From Ramicandelaber brevisporus (taxonomy: Eukaryota > Kickxellomycota > Ramicandelaberales > Ramicandelaberaceae): DNA of 34,006 bases. The stretch spans positions 13,466-47,471 of the forward strand of contig MU602810.1 in assembly GCA_025201865.1 (NCBI GenBank), read 5' to 3'. Made by a program: the position numbers and the translations under genes. How positions within the stretch are numbered: position 1 is the stretch's first letter; each line of letters starts with the position of its first letter. Below, piece by piece: positions 1-8,780 of the stretch. A model generated the notes under the pieces. That model was given only the letters and a program-made list of their open reading frames with translations. It made no database searches and had not been told where the DNA came from.

Positions 1-1027
1 TGCCAACTAGCACTGTCGCTCGTGGCTGCTGTGTGCAATGGCGGCATGTGACACTGTGACACTTTATTCTCTTCTGTTTTCACAGTGGAGATTGCACATG
101 GAGTTTCGCTCTCGCCACGCAGCTGGCTGGCAGAATGAGCGGGTGTGCGTCCATGGTCTCCAATTCAACCGGCTGTTCCCATTGTTGGCGCCACGTCGTG
201 ATTGTGAACAATGCAGGATCGGCTGAACTAGCAGGTTTGCTCCCCCTCTCTTTCTATTCTTGAGACACACTTTCCCTTTGTGTTCGTGGCTCCCATCTAG
301 TCAGCAGTTGATAGCACTAGCAATAATAGCCTGGAGACTTGATCACTCACATCCAACTGTTACTGCAGTTCATTTTGGCAATCAGCTAAACTGATCATTA
401 TCTGGCTATTCATGAATAGTATCACTCTCTTCTCTGTTTTGTTGCAGCCACTACGGCTCTTTAACTCTCGCCACGACATATTCTCTGTATTCAAAATGCC
501 ATACCATAGAGCATTTCTGGGCTTTGTTAAAATGCACTTTCTTTATTACACGGATCCGGATCAACATGCTCACCTTCCGAATAGATTTATATCGTTCCCG
601 TTTGCCGGCTATGCTCCAAGGCGTCATTGGTTGTTGCATTGGGCTGGTGAGGGGTCTGTGCCTTCAGCAAATATTATTTGCCAACTCCGAATGGTGAGTG
701 GTGAGTGGAGGGGGGGAGCGACACACACTTCATGCGTAATTGCGCACAGGCCATTCCGGCTAATGCCACATTGTCCGTTTACATTTCGTCAGTTCCACCC
801 ACGTTTACAAATAGACCTCCCATTCCAAGTCGCACTTGTGCTCTGCTGTCCTTTGCCCACAGCTCTCTCACCTCTGCTCTCGCTTCTTCAGTATTTTTTT
901 TATTCTTCTTCCTCCATATCTTCCTGTTTCACTTTCATATTTTTCTTCTCTTCTTAAACGCACATTATCATCTTCTCTCTTCACGAACGCAGTATACATA
1001 CAATAGCCGGCATTCACTAATCGAAAT
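1..1027. other. Left-end region without a convincing gene
   Basis: No reading frame here has recognisable domains. From about 830 to 955 the plus strand is strongly C/T-rich, like the DNA in front of many genes in this window, so it is probably the promoter or 5' UTR of the small gene at 1028. A possible 5' splice site (GTGAGT, near 692-705) and possible 3' splice sites ending in CAG before 1000 would allow a 5' UTR intron, but nothing proves it. Two stretches (about 60-115 and 415-480) share a loosely similar pyrimidine tract, a CAG and the word CTCTCGCCACG, suggesting an old degenerate duplication. Confidence 0.4.
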
Positions 1028-1192
1028 ATGGAATACACCTTCGTTCCGTTTGTGGTCATCGTTTGCCTGTTGACTGTTCTGGCTCTTGCATATTCAGTTT
1101 ACTCCTTCATCAAGAACCGCAAGAACAAGGCTCTTCAAAGACGAGCTGCGCCTTCCACTCCAGGCGCCGGTCTCACTTTTGGCGAGGTTTAA
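1028..1192 (+). CDS. Small single-pass membrane protein (54 aa)
   Basis: A 54-residue protein that I do not recognise by name. After a short N-terminus (MEYTF) come about 22 hydrophobic residues (roughly 6-30), enough for one membrane helix. A basic stretch follows (KNRKNK...RR, about 34-44), then a short tail rich in Pro, Gly and Thr. The positive residues after the helix predict an N-out/lumenal, C-cytosolic orientation. Support for a real gene: the ATG lies directly after a C/T-rich promoter-like tract, and an AATAAA poly(A) signal lies 165 bp past the stop. It converges on the RING-BRCT gene with 178 bp between the stops. It could be a spurious small frame, but the hydropathy and the flanking signals argue otherwise. 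Confidence 0.55.
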   Translation: MEYTFVPFVVIVCLLTVLALAYSVYSFIKNRKNKALQRRAAPSTPGAGLTFGEV

Positions 1193-1356
1193 TCCACCGA
1201 TAAAGTGCTGCGAACAGCCCGCCTGCTCGATCGCTCGACTAACAAAAGAATAACATCACACAAACATGGAGTAAATTTGAAACGATACCTCTCTTTCATC
1301 TTTCATCTTTCATCTTTCATTTGTTTTTAATGTACAAGTTTAATACACTTTCTCTC

Positions 1357-1362
1357 AATAAA
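1357..1362 (+). terminator. Poly(A) signal AATAAA after the small membrane-protein gene
   Basis: An exact AATAAA hexamer 165 bp downstream of the stop of the 54-aa gene and just before the end of the convergent gene. It is the only canonical signal in that 3' interval on this strand. Confidence 0.5.
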
Positions 1363-1370
1363 AGGCGTGT

Positions 1371-4223
1371 TTATTGCAGCGGATATGTGTGGTGATGAGG
1401 AGCCGCTGGTGCTGAAAAGTGTTGATTGGCAGTAACAGTGTACTCGGAGATGTCAAATATCGATGACGCAGAGATGCAGTTGAACAGCCAGGAGGAGTCC
1501 ACCATCGGCCAGTTGTATCGCTTGACCAAGTCTGTGACGCTTGGTGGTGGAAGCTGTTTGGAGCTATCGCCAGCACCGGTGCAGATTATCAGCCACGACA
1601 GTCCGATGCTGTTCGGCGTCCATTGCTGACCATCTGGAAAGTCGCCAAGACCAGACTTCCAATCGGTTGAGCCACCTGCATCTTCAGTGACAACGACGCG
1701 ACCGCCGCCAGTTTCAATCAGCTGTGCAATCTCACGCACATCGCCTCCGATTCCCAATGCGGGTGGCTCGCTGCTAAACGGTCCAGCCAAGATAAAAGTA
1801 CGACCGAGGAACAGGCGTGGACCGAATCGCATCCGACGCTCTCGAGCTCGTCGCGGTGCACCAGGAACCAAGAATCGATCGTCACCCATCACCTCATACA
1901 AAGACTCATCCAGCCACTGCACTCGTCGACGGGGAGTTGATGTTGCTGACTGCTTACTGGCTAAAAGTGACGACGATTTGATGCTGCTTGAGAGACGCTG
2001 AGGTACAGCAGATACCGGTCGCTGCGATGGAAAGGATGGGCCAACGCCACTGCCAACACTAAGGAGAGATGAAGGGACTGCCGATGGTGTTGTCCATGAA
2101 GCCATGCTCTCGGAAACCCAATCAAAGGACACAATCCAGCAGCCAGAGAGGATGCCCAGCAGGTACTTGCTCGTCCGCTTTGCAGCAATTCTGGTTGATG
2201 TTGTGGATGTCACAATGTGAGTGACAGATTCGCTGAAATCCTGGGCTATTGTGACTGGATCAGTGGGCACATTGAGTGAGTTGAACATGTCAACTGCGCT
2301 CTGTAGTTTCCGCAGCCGCGCTGTATTCAGCCCAGTTGCCAAAATGACCATGTTTCGATCTTGAAACTGAGGTAGAGTTGAGGTTGGATGAACAGCGCCA
2401 ATGTCCGGGGATCCAGCACCACCATCGCTGTCATCATTTTCGGCATCGCTATCGTTGTCAATGTCGCTTTGGTGGATCTCGTTGGCCAAAAGAGAGCCAT
2501 GTGATTGTAACACTGGCACCAAGGATGCTCCAAACGCAGATACATCTTCACCGGTAAGCATTGAATTGGCACGACGAACACCACCAAATGTATGATTCCA
2601 ATCATCGTTCAACGCTTGCATTGGCCGAGAGTTGAGGACATGGCTCGCGCTGCGCTCGTGGATTGTGTGATGAGTAGTGCCAGGTCGGGATGCAGAAGGC
2701 TGTGGTGGCAATGACGAAAATAGCTGGTGTGGATCCTCTTCTGTTGCTTCGTTTAATCTGCGGTCGATGGTGTTCTCGTTACTTGGCAACAAATCAGATT
2801 CGGGAATCACTGGTGTGGTGCCATTAGCTTCAGATTCAGATCCAGATTCCAAATCCTCTCTTTCATCATTATTATCATCATTATCATCATCCTCATCACC
2901 ATCCGGATTATCATCGAGCTGAATGACTGACTCATACTGATCAGCGCTTGGCTCTCTAATACCAAATGACGGCGGAGACTGAAGTTTAGGCATCTGCAGT
3001 GGTGGTTGTAGTGGTGGATATGGTGGTGGAGAACAAGCCAGCTCGGAACCGATGACGACTGGTCGAGGTCGAGGTCGCCGTGCTCGTTTCTTTGCATGCT
3101 CAACTTCATCGTCATCGCTACTCGAAACCGACTCAATAGCGGATACACCGTCTGCAAAATCTGACAATTCATCAGGCTGAGGCAGAGGATCATTGGCAGA
3201 ATCGATATCTGTAGGACGAGTCATATCCGCCACTTCTTGATCAATCTCTTCAAATAATCTGTTCAGCTCCATTAGCTTCTGAGTATCCATCGGTGGATGT
3301 GTTTGTCCATCAGGCACTGTAATCTGAGATGATGGAAACAAGTCTGACTTGGGCAATTGCTCCTGCTGTTGTTGCTGCTGTTGTTGTTGTTGCTTCTGTT
3401 GTTGTTGAGGCGGTGGATTTGGCTCTGGTGAAGGCGGTTCTGATCCGTGAACCTCATCCGGTGCTGCCAGTAGTTGGAGACGCGAAATCTTCCTTCGCTG
3501 CTGGCCAGGACTGACGTCATCACCAGCCCGCTGCTCAGTAGACTTTGATACATCGAGACTAGTGCCAGTTCCATCGCTGCTATCTTCATCAAGTGCCAAC
3601 GGTCGTTTACGTTGCGGTCGCTCAATGTCTGGTCTCGACCGCGTTGATGAACCAGTGGCAGCAGTGGCAGCAGCAGCAGCAGCAGCAGGCGGCGGCAGTG
3701 GTAACCGCGCCACAGGTTCAGCCGCAGCAGTTAAGGCGATTGATATGCCCAAATCATCTCTGACAGCAGAGACCAAAGTGTTCACTGCAGCCATCACTTC
3801 AGCAAACTTGGGCAGTTGATGTAGCTGTCTCAACTGGAATGTGCTATTGCACGATGGGCACTGTCTGTCATTGTCAATCTCCATGTCGCTCTCAGCACCG
3901 TAACGCGAACCTCGACTAGCCGAAGTCGACGACGACCTGCGAGAACTTGCTCTCGACCTGGTGCTCTGTCTTCGTCGCCGCTGTCTGCTGCCAGCACCTG
4001 TCCGACTCTCTGTGCCATCAATACCCTCTTCTACTGCAGATTCCTCGCCGCCTGCTCGCCGCTGATCTGTGAGCTGGTTCACACACGATATGCACAGTAG
4101 ATGCCCACAAGGCGCATAATAAGGAACAGTCGATAGAGTCTGCGAACAGCCAGAGCACGCTAGCTGGCTCATCAGCCCCTCTAGTAGATCACAGCACGCA
4201 GTCTTCGCGCTGTTCTTGAGCAT
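1371..4223 (-). CDS. RING finger plus tandem BRCT protein, BARD1/BRCA1-like
   Basis: A 950-residue protein with the BRCA1/BARD1 domain order. The N-terminal C3HC4 RING has C23/C26, C39-x-H41, C44/C47 and C122/C125. The last zinc pair is separated by about 74 Ser/Arg-rich residues, much longer than usual. The middle (about 150-620) is low-complexity and acidic, with poly-Ala, poly-Gln and Asp/Glu runs. Two BRCT repeats close the protein (about 624-705 and 803-935). BRCT1 keeps the phosphate-pocket pattern Thr630-Gly631 and Lys686. Its segment around LLGILSGCWIVSFDWV strongly resembles BARD1/BRCA1, and BRCT2 ends in the SSWLFNC helix typical of the pair. RING-BRCT proteins of this family ubiquitylate nucleosomal H2A in homologous-recombination repair. 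No ankyrin repeats are seen, unlike animal BARD1. The start is taken at Met 4223. An in-frame Met at 4325 adds 34 Thr-rich residues but would overlap the divergent promoter. Confidence 0.8.
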   Translation of the reverse strand: MLKNSAKTACCDLLEGLMSQLACSGCSQTLSTVPYYAPCGHLLCISCVNQLTDQRRAGGEESAVEEGIDGTESRTGAGSRQRRRRQSTRSRASSRRSSSTSASRGSRYGAESDMEIDNDRQCPSCNSTFQLRQLHQLPKFAEVMAAVNTLVSAVRDDLGISIALTAAAEPVARLPLPPPAAAAAAATAATGSSTRSRPDIERPQRKRPLALDEDSSDGTGTSLDVSKSTEQRAGDDVSPGQQRRKISRLQLLAAPDEVHGSEPPSPEPNPPPQQQQKQQQQQQQQQQEQLPKSDLFPSSQITVPDGQTHPPMDTQKLMELNRLFEEIDQEVADMTRPTDIDSANDPLPQPDELSDFADGVSAIESVSSSDDDEVEHAKKRARRPRPRPVVIGSELACSPPPYPPLQPPLQMPKLQSPPSFGIREPSADQYESVIQLDDNPDGDEDDDNDDNNDEREDLESGSESEANGTTPVIPESDLLPSNENTIDRRLNEATEEDPHQLFSSLPPQPSASRPGTTHHTIHERSASHVLNSRPMQALNDDWNHTFGGVRRANSMLTGEDVSAFGASLVPVLQSHGSLLANEIHQSDIDNDSDAENDDSDGGAGSPDIGAVHPTSTLPQFQDRNMVILATGLNTARLRKLQSAVDMFNSLNVPTDPVTIAQDFSESVTHIVTSTTSTRIAAKRTSKYLLGILSGCWIVSFDWVSESMASWTTPSAVPSSLLSVGSGVGPSFPSQRPVSAVPQRLSSSIKSSSLLASKQSATSTPRRRVQWLDESLYEVMGDDRFLVPGAPRRARERRMRFGPRLFLGRTFILAGPFSSEPPALGIGGDVREIAQLIETGGGRVVVTEDAGGSTDWKSGLGDFPDGQQWTPNSIGLSWLIICTGAGDSSKQLPPPSVTDLVKRYNWPMVDSSWLFNCISASSIFDISEYTVTANQHFSAPAAPHHHTYPLQ

Positions 4224-4418
4224 TGTAAACAATATAGAAACTGCAGCAGTTGCTGTTGTAGTTATTGTTGTGGTTGTGGTTGTGGATTGTCCGCAGCTGG
4301 ACCGCTCAGCCAGTCGGGTAAACAAATCAATCAGGTTGTCGGCTTCGTTTCAACTGCAAAACACATCTTCAGACGAGCGAGACGCATCTGCACCGAGCAC
4401 CAACTTTTATCATCTCGA
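4224..4418. promoter_or_regulatory. Short divergent promoter, RING-BRCT gene / hydroxyacyl-CoA dehydrogenase
   Basis: Only 195 bp separate the two preferred start codons, so both genes probably share this promoter. The left part is a (GTT/GTG)n-like tract (about 4240-4290). No clear TATA box was seen. Confidence 0.45.
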
Positions 4419-5336
4419 ATGGCTTCGCCTGCAGAACTACGCAGCATTGTCGTGTACGGCGCCGGAACGATGGGTGCGGGCATCGCACAAACGTTTGCAA
4501 TGCACGGCTATCAGGTGACTCTGGTTGATATCAAGGAGGAGTTCTTGAAGCGTGGTTTGGCTGGAGTTGCCAAGTCGCTGGACCGAATCGCTCGTACGAA
4601 AGATGCCAAGGGTGATGAGCTCGCTCGATCCAAGTATGTGTCGGATGTGATGGCCAGAATCTCCACTAGTTTGGATGCCCGCGCCGCTGCTGCCAAGGCT
4701 GATTTGGCAATCGAGTCCATCATCGAGAATCTCGAAGTGAAGCAGGATTTGTTCAAGCTGATTGATAGTGCGGCTTCTCCACACACCATCATCGTCAGCA
4801 ACACATCGATGCTGCCAATCGGGATGATTGCGGAGAAGGTCTCTGAATCCCGTCTTGAGCGAGTCGCTGGCTTCCACTTCTCGAACCCTGTCCCACTCAT
4901 GAAGCTTGTTGAAGTGGTCCGTGCTGAAAAGAGCAGCCCTAAAGTCATTGAACTTCTGCGTAAAGTTGCCGTGTCGATTGGCAAAGTACCCGTGGTCTGT
5001 GCTGATAAGCCTGGATTCATCTTGAATCGTCTTCTTGGGCCATACATCTACCATGCGTTCCAAATGTATGAGCGAGGTGATGCAACTCCGTATGACATTG
5101 ACACCGCCATGAAGCTGGGTGCCAATTATCCAATGGGGCCGTTTGAGTTTGCAGATCTAGTGGGACTGGATGTAATCAAGTTTGTGATGGCTGCAGCGTC
5201 GGCGGCATCGGCGGCTGATGAAGATCTCGAACCGACCAAGCTGGAGGAGCTGATCAAGTCAGGTAACTTGGGACGCAAAACCGGTAAAGGATTCTACGAC
5301 TACACCGTTGGCAAAACACCAAAACCTCGCCTTTAA
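4419..5336 (+). CDS. 3-hydroxyacyl-CoA (3-hydroxybutyryl-CoA) dehydrogenase
   Basis: A 305-residue NAD-dependent enzyme that oxidises L-3-hydroxyacyl-CoA to 3-ketoacyl-CoA in beta-oxidation or butyrate metabolism. The Rossmann motif GAGTMGAG is at 14-21 and the SNTS loop at 127-130. The catalytic His-Glu pair is H153 in GFHFSNPVP and E165 in KLVEVV. The C-terminal domain opens with KPGFILNRLL and contains YPMGPFEFADLVGLD. Length and order match the single-function HADH/Hbd family. The start at 4419 is chosen because the conserved domain begins right after it. The frame stays open back to a Met at 4287, giving a 44-residue Arg-containing extension that could be a mitochondrial presequence. The protein ends in PRL, a weak resemblance to a peroxisomal PTS1, so location is unresolved. 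Confidence 0.9.
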   Translation: MASPAELRSIVVYGAGTMGAGIAQTFAMHGYQVTLVDIKEEFLKRGLAGVAKSLDRIARTKDAKGDELARSKYVSDVMARISTSLDARAAAAKADLAIESIIENLEVKQDLFKLIDSAASPHTIIVSNTSMLPIGMIAEKVSESRLERVAGFHFSNPVPLMKLVEVVRAEKSSPKVIELLRKVAVSIGKVPVVCADKPGFILNRLLGPYIYHAFQMYERGDATPYDIDTAMKLGANYPMGPFEFADLVGLDVIKFVMAAASAASAADEDLEPTKLEELIKSGNLGRKTGKGFYDYTVGKTPKPRL

Positions 5337-5480
5337 GCACAGATATGAGTATGATGCAATCTCTAGCAGTTGTTAGACGAAATTGACTCTGTTAAACGCC
5401 TCTTGTTCATTTCATTTGAAGCAGCATACTCTTCCTTCTTAGTAGTAGTTAGTTGTTTTTTTTAGTTGTTGTTAGTTGCT

Positions 5481-6887
5481 TTAAAGATAAGATGGCTTAA
5501 AGGTGCACTTTGGCAGGAGCGTATCCAATCCATACTCTTTGATGTATTTCTGGCAATGCTTTGATATCTCAAGTGATCTCACAGAGCTTGTTATACCAGC
5601 AGCGCGCTTCTTTTCCAGTTCCTCCGCCACTGTTTCAAAGTCCCAGCCCCACACCTCCATCTCCCTCATGTGCGGACTCACCAGCAGCTCTGCAACAATA
5701 TGCGATGCCACTGGCGATCCATAAATACACAGTCTGCGAATCTTTGAGACCACGTTGGGATCGATCTTGTCAGATGACATATCATCTGGATACACATCAA
5801 ATCGCCACTCAAATGTAATATCCTCAAGATGGTGAAAGTGCTTGACGAGTGGACCAATTCTCATTGGACCATTGCCCACCGATCGAGTGCCATTCATTGC
5901 ATTGAGCTTCTTGAGAGCTGGGAAATTCTTGGCAATAATGGGATAGTGGATCTCAGTACAGTATGTCCCCATTGAAAGGTGCTCCACTCTTGGCCAGAGA
6001 ACGGAAATGACCAGCTCGAGACCGTCAAACTCGTCGCCACCTGAGGAGCCTGTAAAATCCAATGTACAGGTGAGGTGGAAGTAGGCGCTTAAGCTACGCA
6101 CATTTGGGAACTGCTGTTTTGGACTCAACCGGAAAGCGCTGGAAGAGGAAGAGAAGCGACCAGGGCAACAAACTGGCAGTTTGAGTGTCTTCAGACATGG
6201 GAAACAGGACGTGCTGGCAAACAGCGGCAAGCACTCGCCTGAACCCCCATGTAGCGCTGTAATGTCAAGTTCTTGAAGAGTGCTTGCTGCAGTATCGACG
6301 ATAGCTTGCTCTACTGGCGTCCCTACTTTGTATGTCTCATATAGCGTGAACCGCTTCAATTTCAGACGACCAGCATCGTTAACATCGCGCAACACCTGTG
6401 CAATTTCACCAACGGATACATCCAGCTCATCAAGGTCGATCTTTTCGACTCGAATAAGAAGCTCTCTAAGCAGCTTGACCGTATCCGCTCCGTTTCCGGT
6501 GCCTCCATACCATTTCACAGCTGAGAGCCGAGGGAAGGTGTTCTCGTTTGCCAAATCTGGGACACGCAAAGTGCCGCCATAGCTGATGAGCTGTCGAGTA
6601 GGATAAATGCAAATTAGACGAACGTTGTCGCAGTACTTTGTGACATCGTCCAAGATTGCCTGCGAATCCTGATCCAAAGTGAACTCGCGCACATGCTGGC
6701 CATATTTTTGAACAAGCACTGGATCAGCTGGACATCCTCGGGCACCTCCAATAGCGCGGTAGATGACTGACTGGCTAATCTTGTGCAACACGCTATGTAA
6801 ACCAGCGAGAGCAAGCCATTCGCGGCGACCAAGATATTGGTGTGTTGTGAGCTCAATCAGCTCGTATGGTAAAGAGAATATGTTCAT
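5481..6887 (-). CDS. F-box-like / leucine-rich-repeat protein
   Basis: A 468-residue protein starting MNIFSLPYELIELTTHQYLG, which fits the opening of an F-box (short Leu-Pro motif, then helices). The rest is long, with irregular leucine-rich segments (for example LKLKRFTLYE, LQELDITAL, LKTLKLPVC) typical of fungal F-box/LRR proteins. Such proteins usually bring substrates to SCF ubiquitin ligases through Skp1, but the substrate here cannot be inferred. The start is set at 6887 because the F-box begins there. An upstream Met at 6971 would add 28 residues (HLRLRLRLR...) that simply translate a 6-bp repeat and overlap the divergent neighbour. It converges on the dehydrogenase gene with 144 bp between stops. 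The family assignment is from pattern only. Confidence 0.6.
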   Translation of the reverse strand: MNIFSLPYELIELTTHQYLGRREWLALAGLHSVLHKISQSVIYRAIGGARGCPADPVLVQKYGQHVREFTLDQDSQAILDDVTKYCDNVRLICIYPTRQLISYGGTLRVPDLANENTFPRLSAVKWYGGTGNGADTVKLLRELLIRVEKIDLDELDVSVGEIAQVLRDVNDAGRLKLKRFTLYETYKVGTPVEQAIVDTAASTLQELDITALHGGSGECLPLFASTSCFPCLKTLKLPVCCPGRFSSSSSAFRLSPKQQFPNVRSLSAYFHLTCTLDFTGSSGGDEFDGLELVISVLWPRVEHLSMGTYCTEIHYPIIAKNFPALKKLNAMNGTRSVGNGPMRIGPLVKHFHHLEDITFEWRFDVYPDDMSSDKIDPNVVSKIRRLCIYGSPVASHIVAELLVSPHMREMEVWGWDFETVAEELEKKRAAGITSSVRSLEISKHCQKYIKEYGLDTLLPKCTFKPSYL

Positions 6888-6991
6888 TTGCTGTAAAGTT
6901 AGTTTGTTTTCTGTGTCGTGTTGATGGAAACGCAGACGTAGACGCAGATGCAGACGCAGATGCTTCTCCATCTCTTATACCAGATGCCGCG
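6888..6991. promoter_or_regulatory. Divergent promoter between the two F-box-like genes, with hexamer repeat
   Basis: About 104 bp lies between the preferred starts. It contains five to six 6-bp units of the type GCAGAY (6932-6968). Both upstream in-frame extensions run through this repeat, giving Leu-Arg repeats on one strand and Ala-Asp repeats on the other, so the true starts are uncertain. Confidence 0.4.
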
Positions 6992-8545
6992 ATGTTCCCA
7001 GATTTCGAGACAAAGTCATCTCTCTCAACGCCAGAGATGCACTGTGATCTACGACCGCAGCAGCCAAGTCCGCCACTGCAACCACTGCCTCAGCCGCAGC
7101 TACAGTCGCGGCCGCAGCCAGAATCAACAGCCTTCCGATTGCTCGGGCTACCGCTCGATCTGAAACTGTATGTCGCCAGCTTCTTCTGGCCCCACCAAGC
7201 CGTTAAGCTGCTAACAGTCAGCTCTGAGTTCCATGGCATGTTTTCGCGAACAGTCTGGTATCAGCTATCGACAAACTACTTCAATGTGACTTCCTCGTAT
7301 AAGTCAATTGGTGTTGAGGCATGGAGTCGATACGGCCATCTCGTGCATTCGTTCATTGTTAGCTCTGGATATCCGTCAGCAATATCCATCAGTGAGCTGA
7401 TGCCCAACATTATGAGAGTGCGCGTTTGTTTGGGCAAAGCTATTGGTGACAGTGGATTCAGTTTTGATCAGCTTTGCATGATGCATAACTTGCGAATGAT
7501 AACTCTTGAGCAGAATTCGGAGACAACTTTGGAAGTTGTTGATAGTGCGATTGGCTGGTGCAACAATTATAGTCAAAATGGCCATGTCAAAATTATCAAG
7601 TGGAATCTGCTGAACAGCGCCTTCTTCTTCAATCGGATTGTGGTCAATATTAGTGATCTGCGGCGACATCGGTTTGGATTGCTCACCTATGAGTATTCTT
7701 TATCACAGGACATTTGCCCGCGCATCCATTCTTTGATTACGTCGGTGCACTTCTTCAAAGTATCTGGTTTCCGGTCTCTGTTCCACTGTACAGACAATGC
7801 TGGTGATCCATTCGGACTTTTAACGACCATTGAGCTGATCATATGCTGCACACAACATTGTGATTTTGGCATGTTTACTCCAGCAATTGTACCTTCACTC
7901 AAATGGCTCTGTCTAAACAAACAGGATGTGGACTGTAAACCAAACACTGATTCACCATTTGCTCGCATAATGTCCCACTCTTGGCCCGGTCTCCTCACAC
8001 TGAAGGTTCACGATTCAACAGAGTCAAATTCATGCGACGTTTCCATTATCAAAATACCTAGCCTGACAAGATTTACTTGCAATGTTCGAAATGGCACTAT
8101 CAGCCTCGAGTCGATCCTGATCAATATGCCACATCTCATCGAACTCACCATCCTTAAACCTCAGTCACTCAATGCCACCCTGTTACAACAAGTGCCAATT
8201 TGGATCCGTAGGCTGGAGTTGTCTGATGTGAGTATTAGAAGTGACATCCTGTACTTTATCACGACATCTGCACCGCGCCTACATCGACTTGGATTGTTCA
8301 ATTGCTCCATTAGTGAACACTTGGTGAGTTATGCTCTGGAGAGTGCCAACAAATGTGACATCCCAGTTTGTGAGTTGCGGCTTCAAATCGATGGCGGCAG
8401 AAGCTCTGACTCTATAATCAATCTCATTTCACTATTTGGACAGCTGAGGAAGGTGACGGTGATTGAACCGCGGCCATTGGTGACCACCATTGTGCAATTG
8501 CAATATCCCTTCCTGAATGTTAAACGGCAAACGTTCAATATCTGA
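6992..8545 (+). CDS. F-box-like protein, divergent partner of the previous gene
   Basis: About 517 residues from Met 6992, with no family name I can give confidently. After a Pro/Gln-rich N-terminus comes an F-box-like segment (FRLLGLPLDLKLYVASFF, then HQAVKLLTVSSEFHGMF). The remainder is built of irregular Leu/Ile-rich strands and helices (for example HLIELTILKP, IRRLELSDV, LHRLGLFNCS) that look like degenerate leucine-rich repeats. Role by analogy: SCF substrate adaptor. It is head-to-head with another F-box-like gene and could be an old, strongly diverged duplicate of it. An in-frame Met at 6866 would add 42 residues, including NADVDADADADA from the hexamer repeat, but would overlap the other gene's start. 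Confidence 0.55.
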   Translation: MFPDFETKSSLSTPEMHCDLRPQQPSPPLQPLPQPQLQSRPQPESTAFRLLGLPLDLKLYVASFFWPHQAVKLLTVSSEFHGMFSRTVWYQLSTNYFNVTSSYKSIGVEAWSRYGHLVHSFIVSSGYPSAISISELMPNIMRVRVCLGKAIGDSGFSFDQLCMMHNLRMITLEQNSETTLEVVDSAIGWCNNYSQNGHVKIIKWNLLNSAFFFNRIVVNISDLRRHRFGLLTYEYSLSQDICPRIHSLITSVHFFKVSGFRSLFHCTDNAGDPFGLLTTIELIICCTQHCDFGMFTPAIVPSLKWLCLNKQDVDCKPNTDSPFARIMSHSWPGLLTLKVHDSTESNSCDVSIIKIPSLTRFTCNVRNGTISLESILINMPHLIELTILKPQSLNATLLQQVPIWIRRLELSDVSIRSDILYFITTSAPRLHRLGLFNCSISEHLVSYALESANKCDIPVCELRLQIDGGRSSDSIINLISLFGQLRKVTVIEPRPLVTTIVQLQYPFLNVKRQTFNI

Positions 8546-8780
8546 CATTTGACATTTGATATCTAAGCAGTCAATGTTGTAGTAAATTAAAGCGATGCTT
8601 TAAGCGATATGCTGATATGGCTGTGATAAAAGTAGGCTCAAGACAGCAATGTCGTTTCTTCATTTTTCATTTTGATCGATCATGACTCCGTCCGTTATCT
8701 GGGCAATGGTGGCTGTTTCCATCCTTCTCGACATACACATACACTTTCACGGTGATTTATAATAATCTTCAAAAAGCAAG

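Noticed and set aside
412-957. 181-residue frame near the left end
   Set aside because: Ends in Ser/Phe runs from the C/T tract and has no domain; probably promoter DNA.
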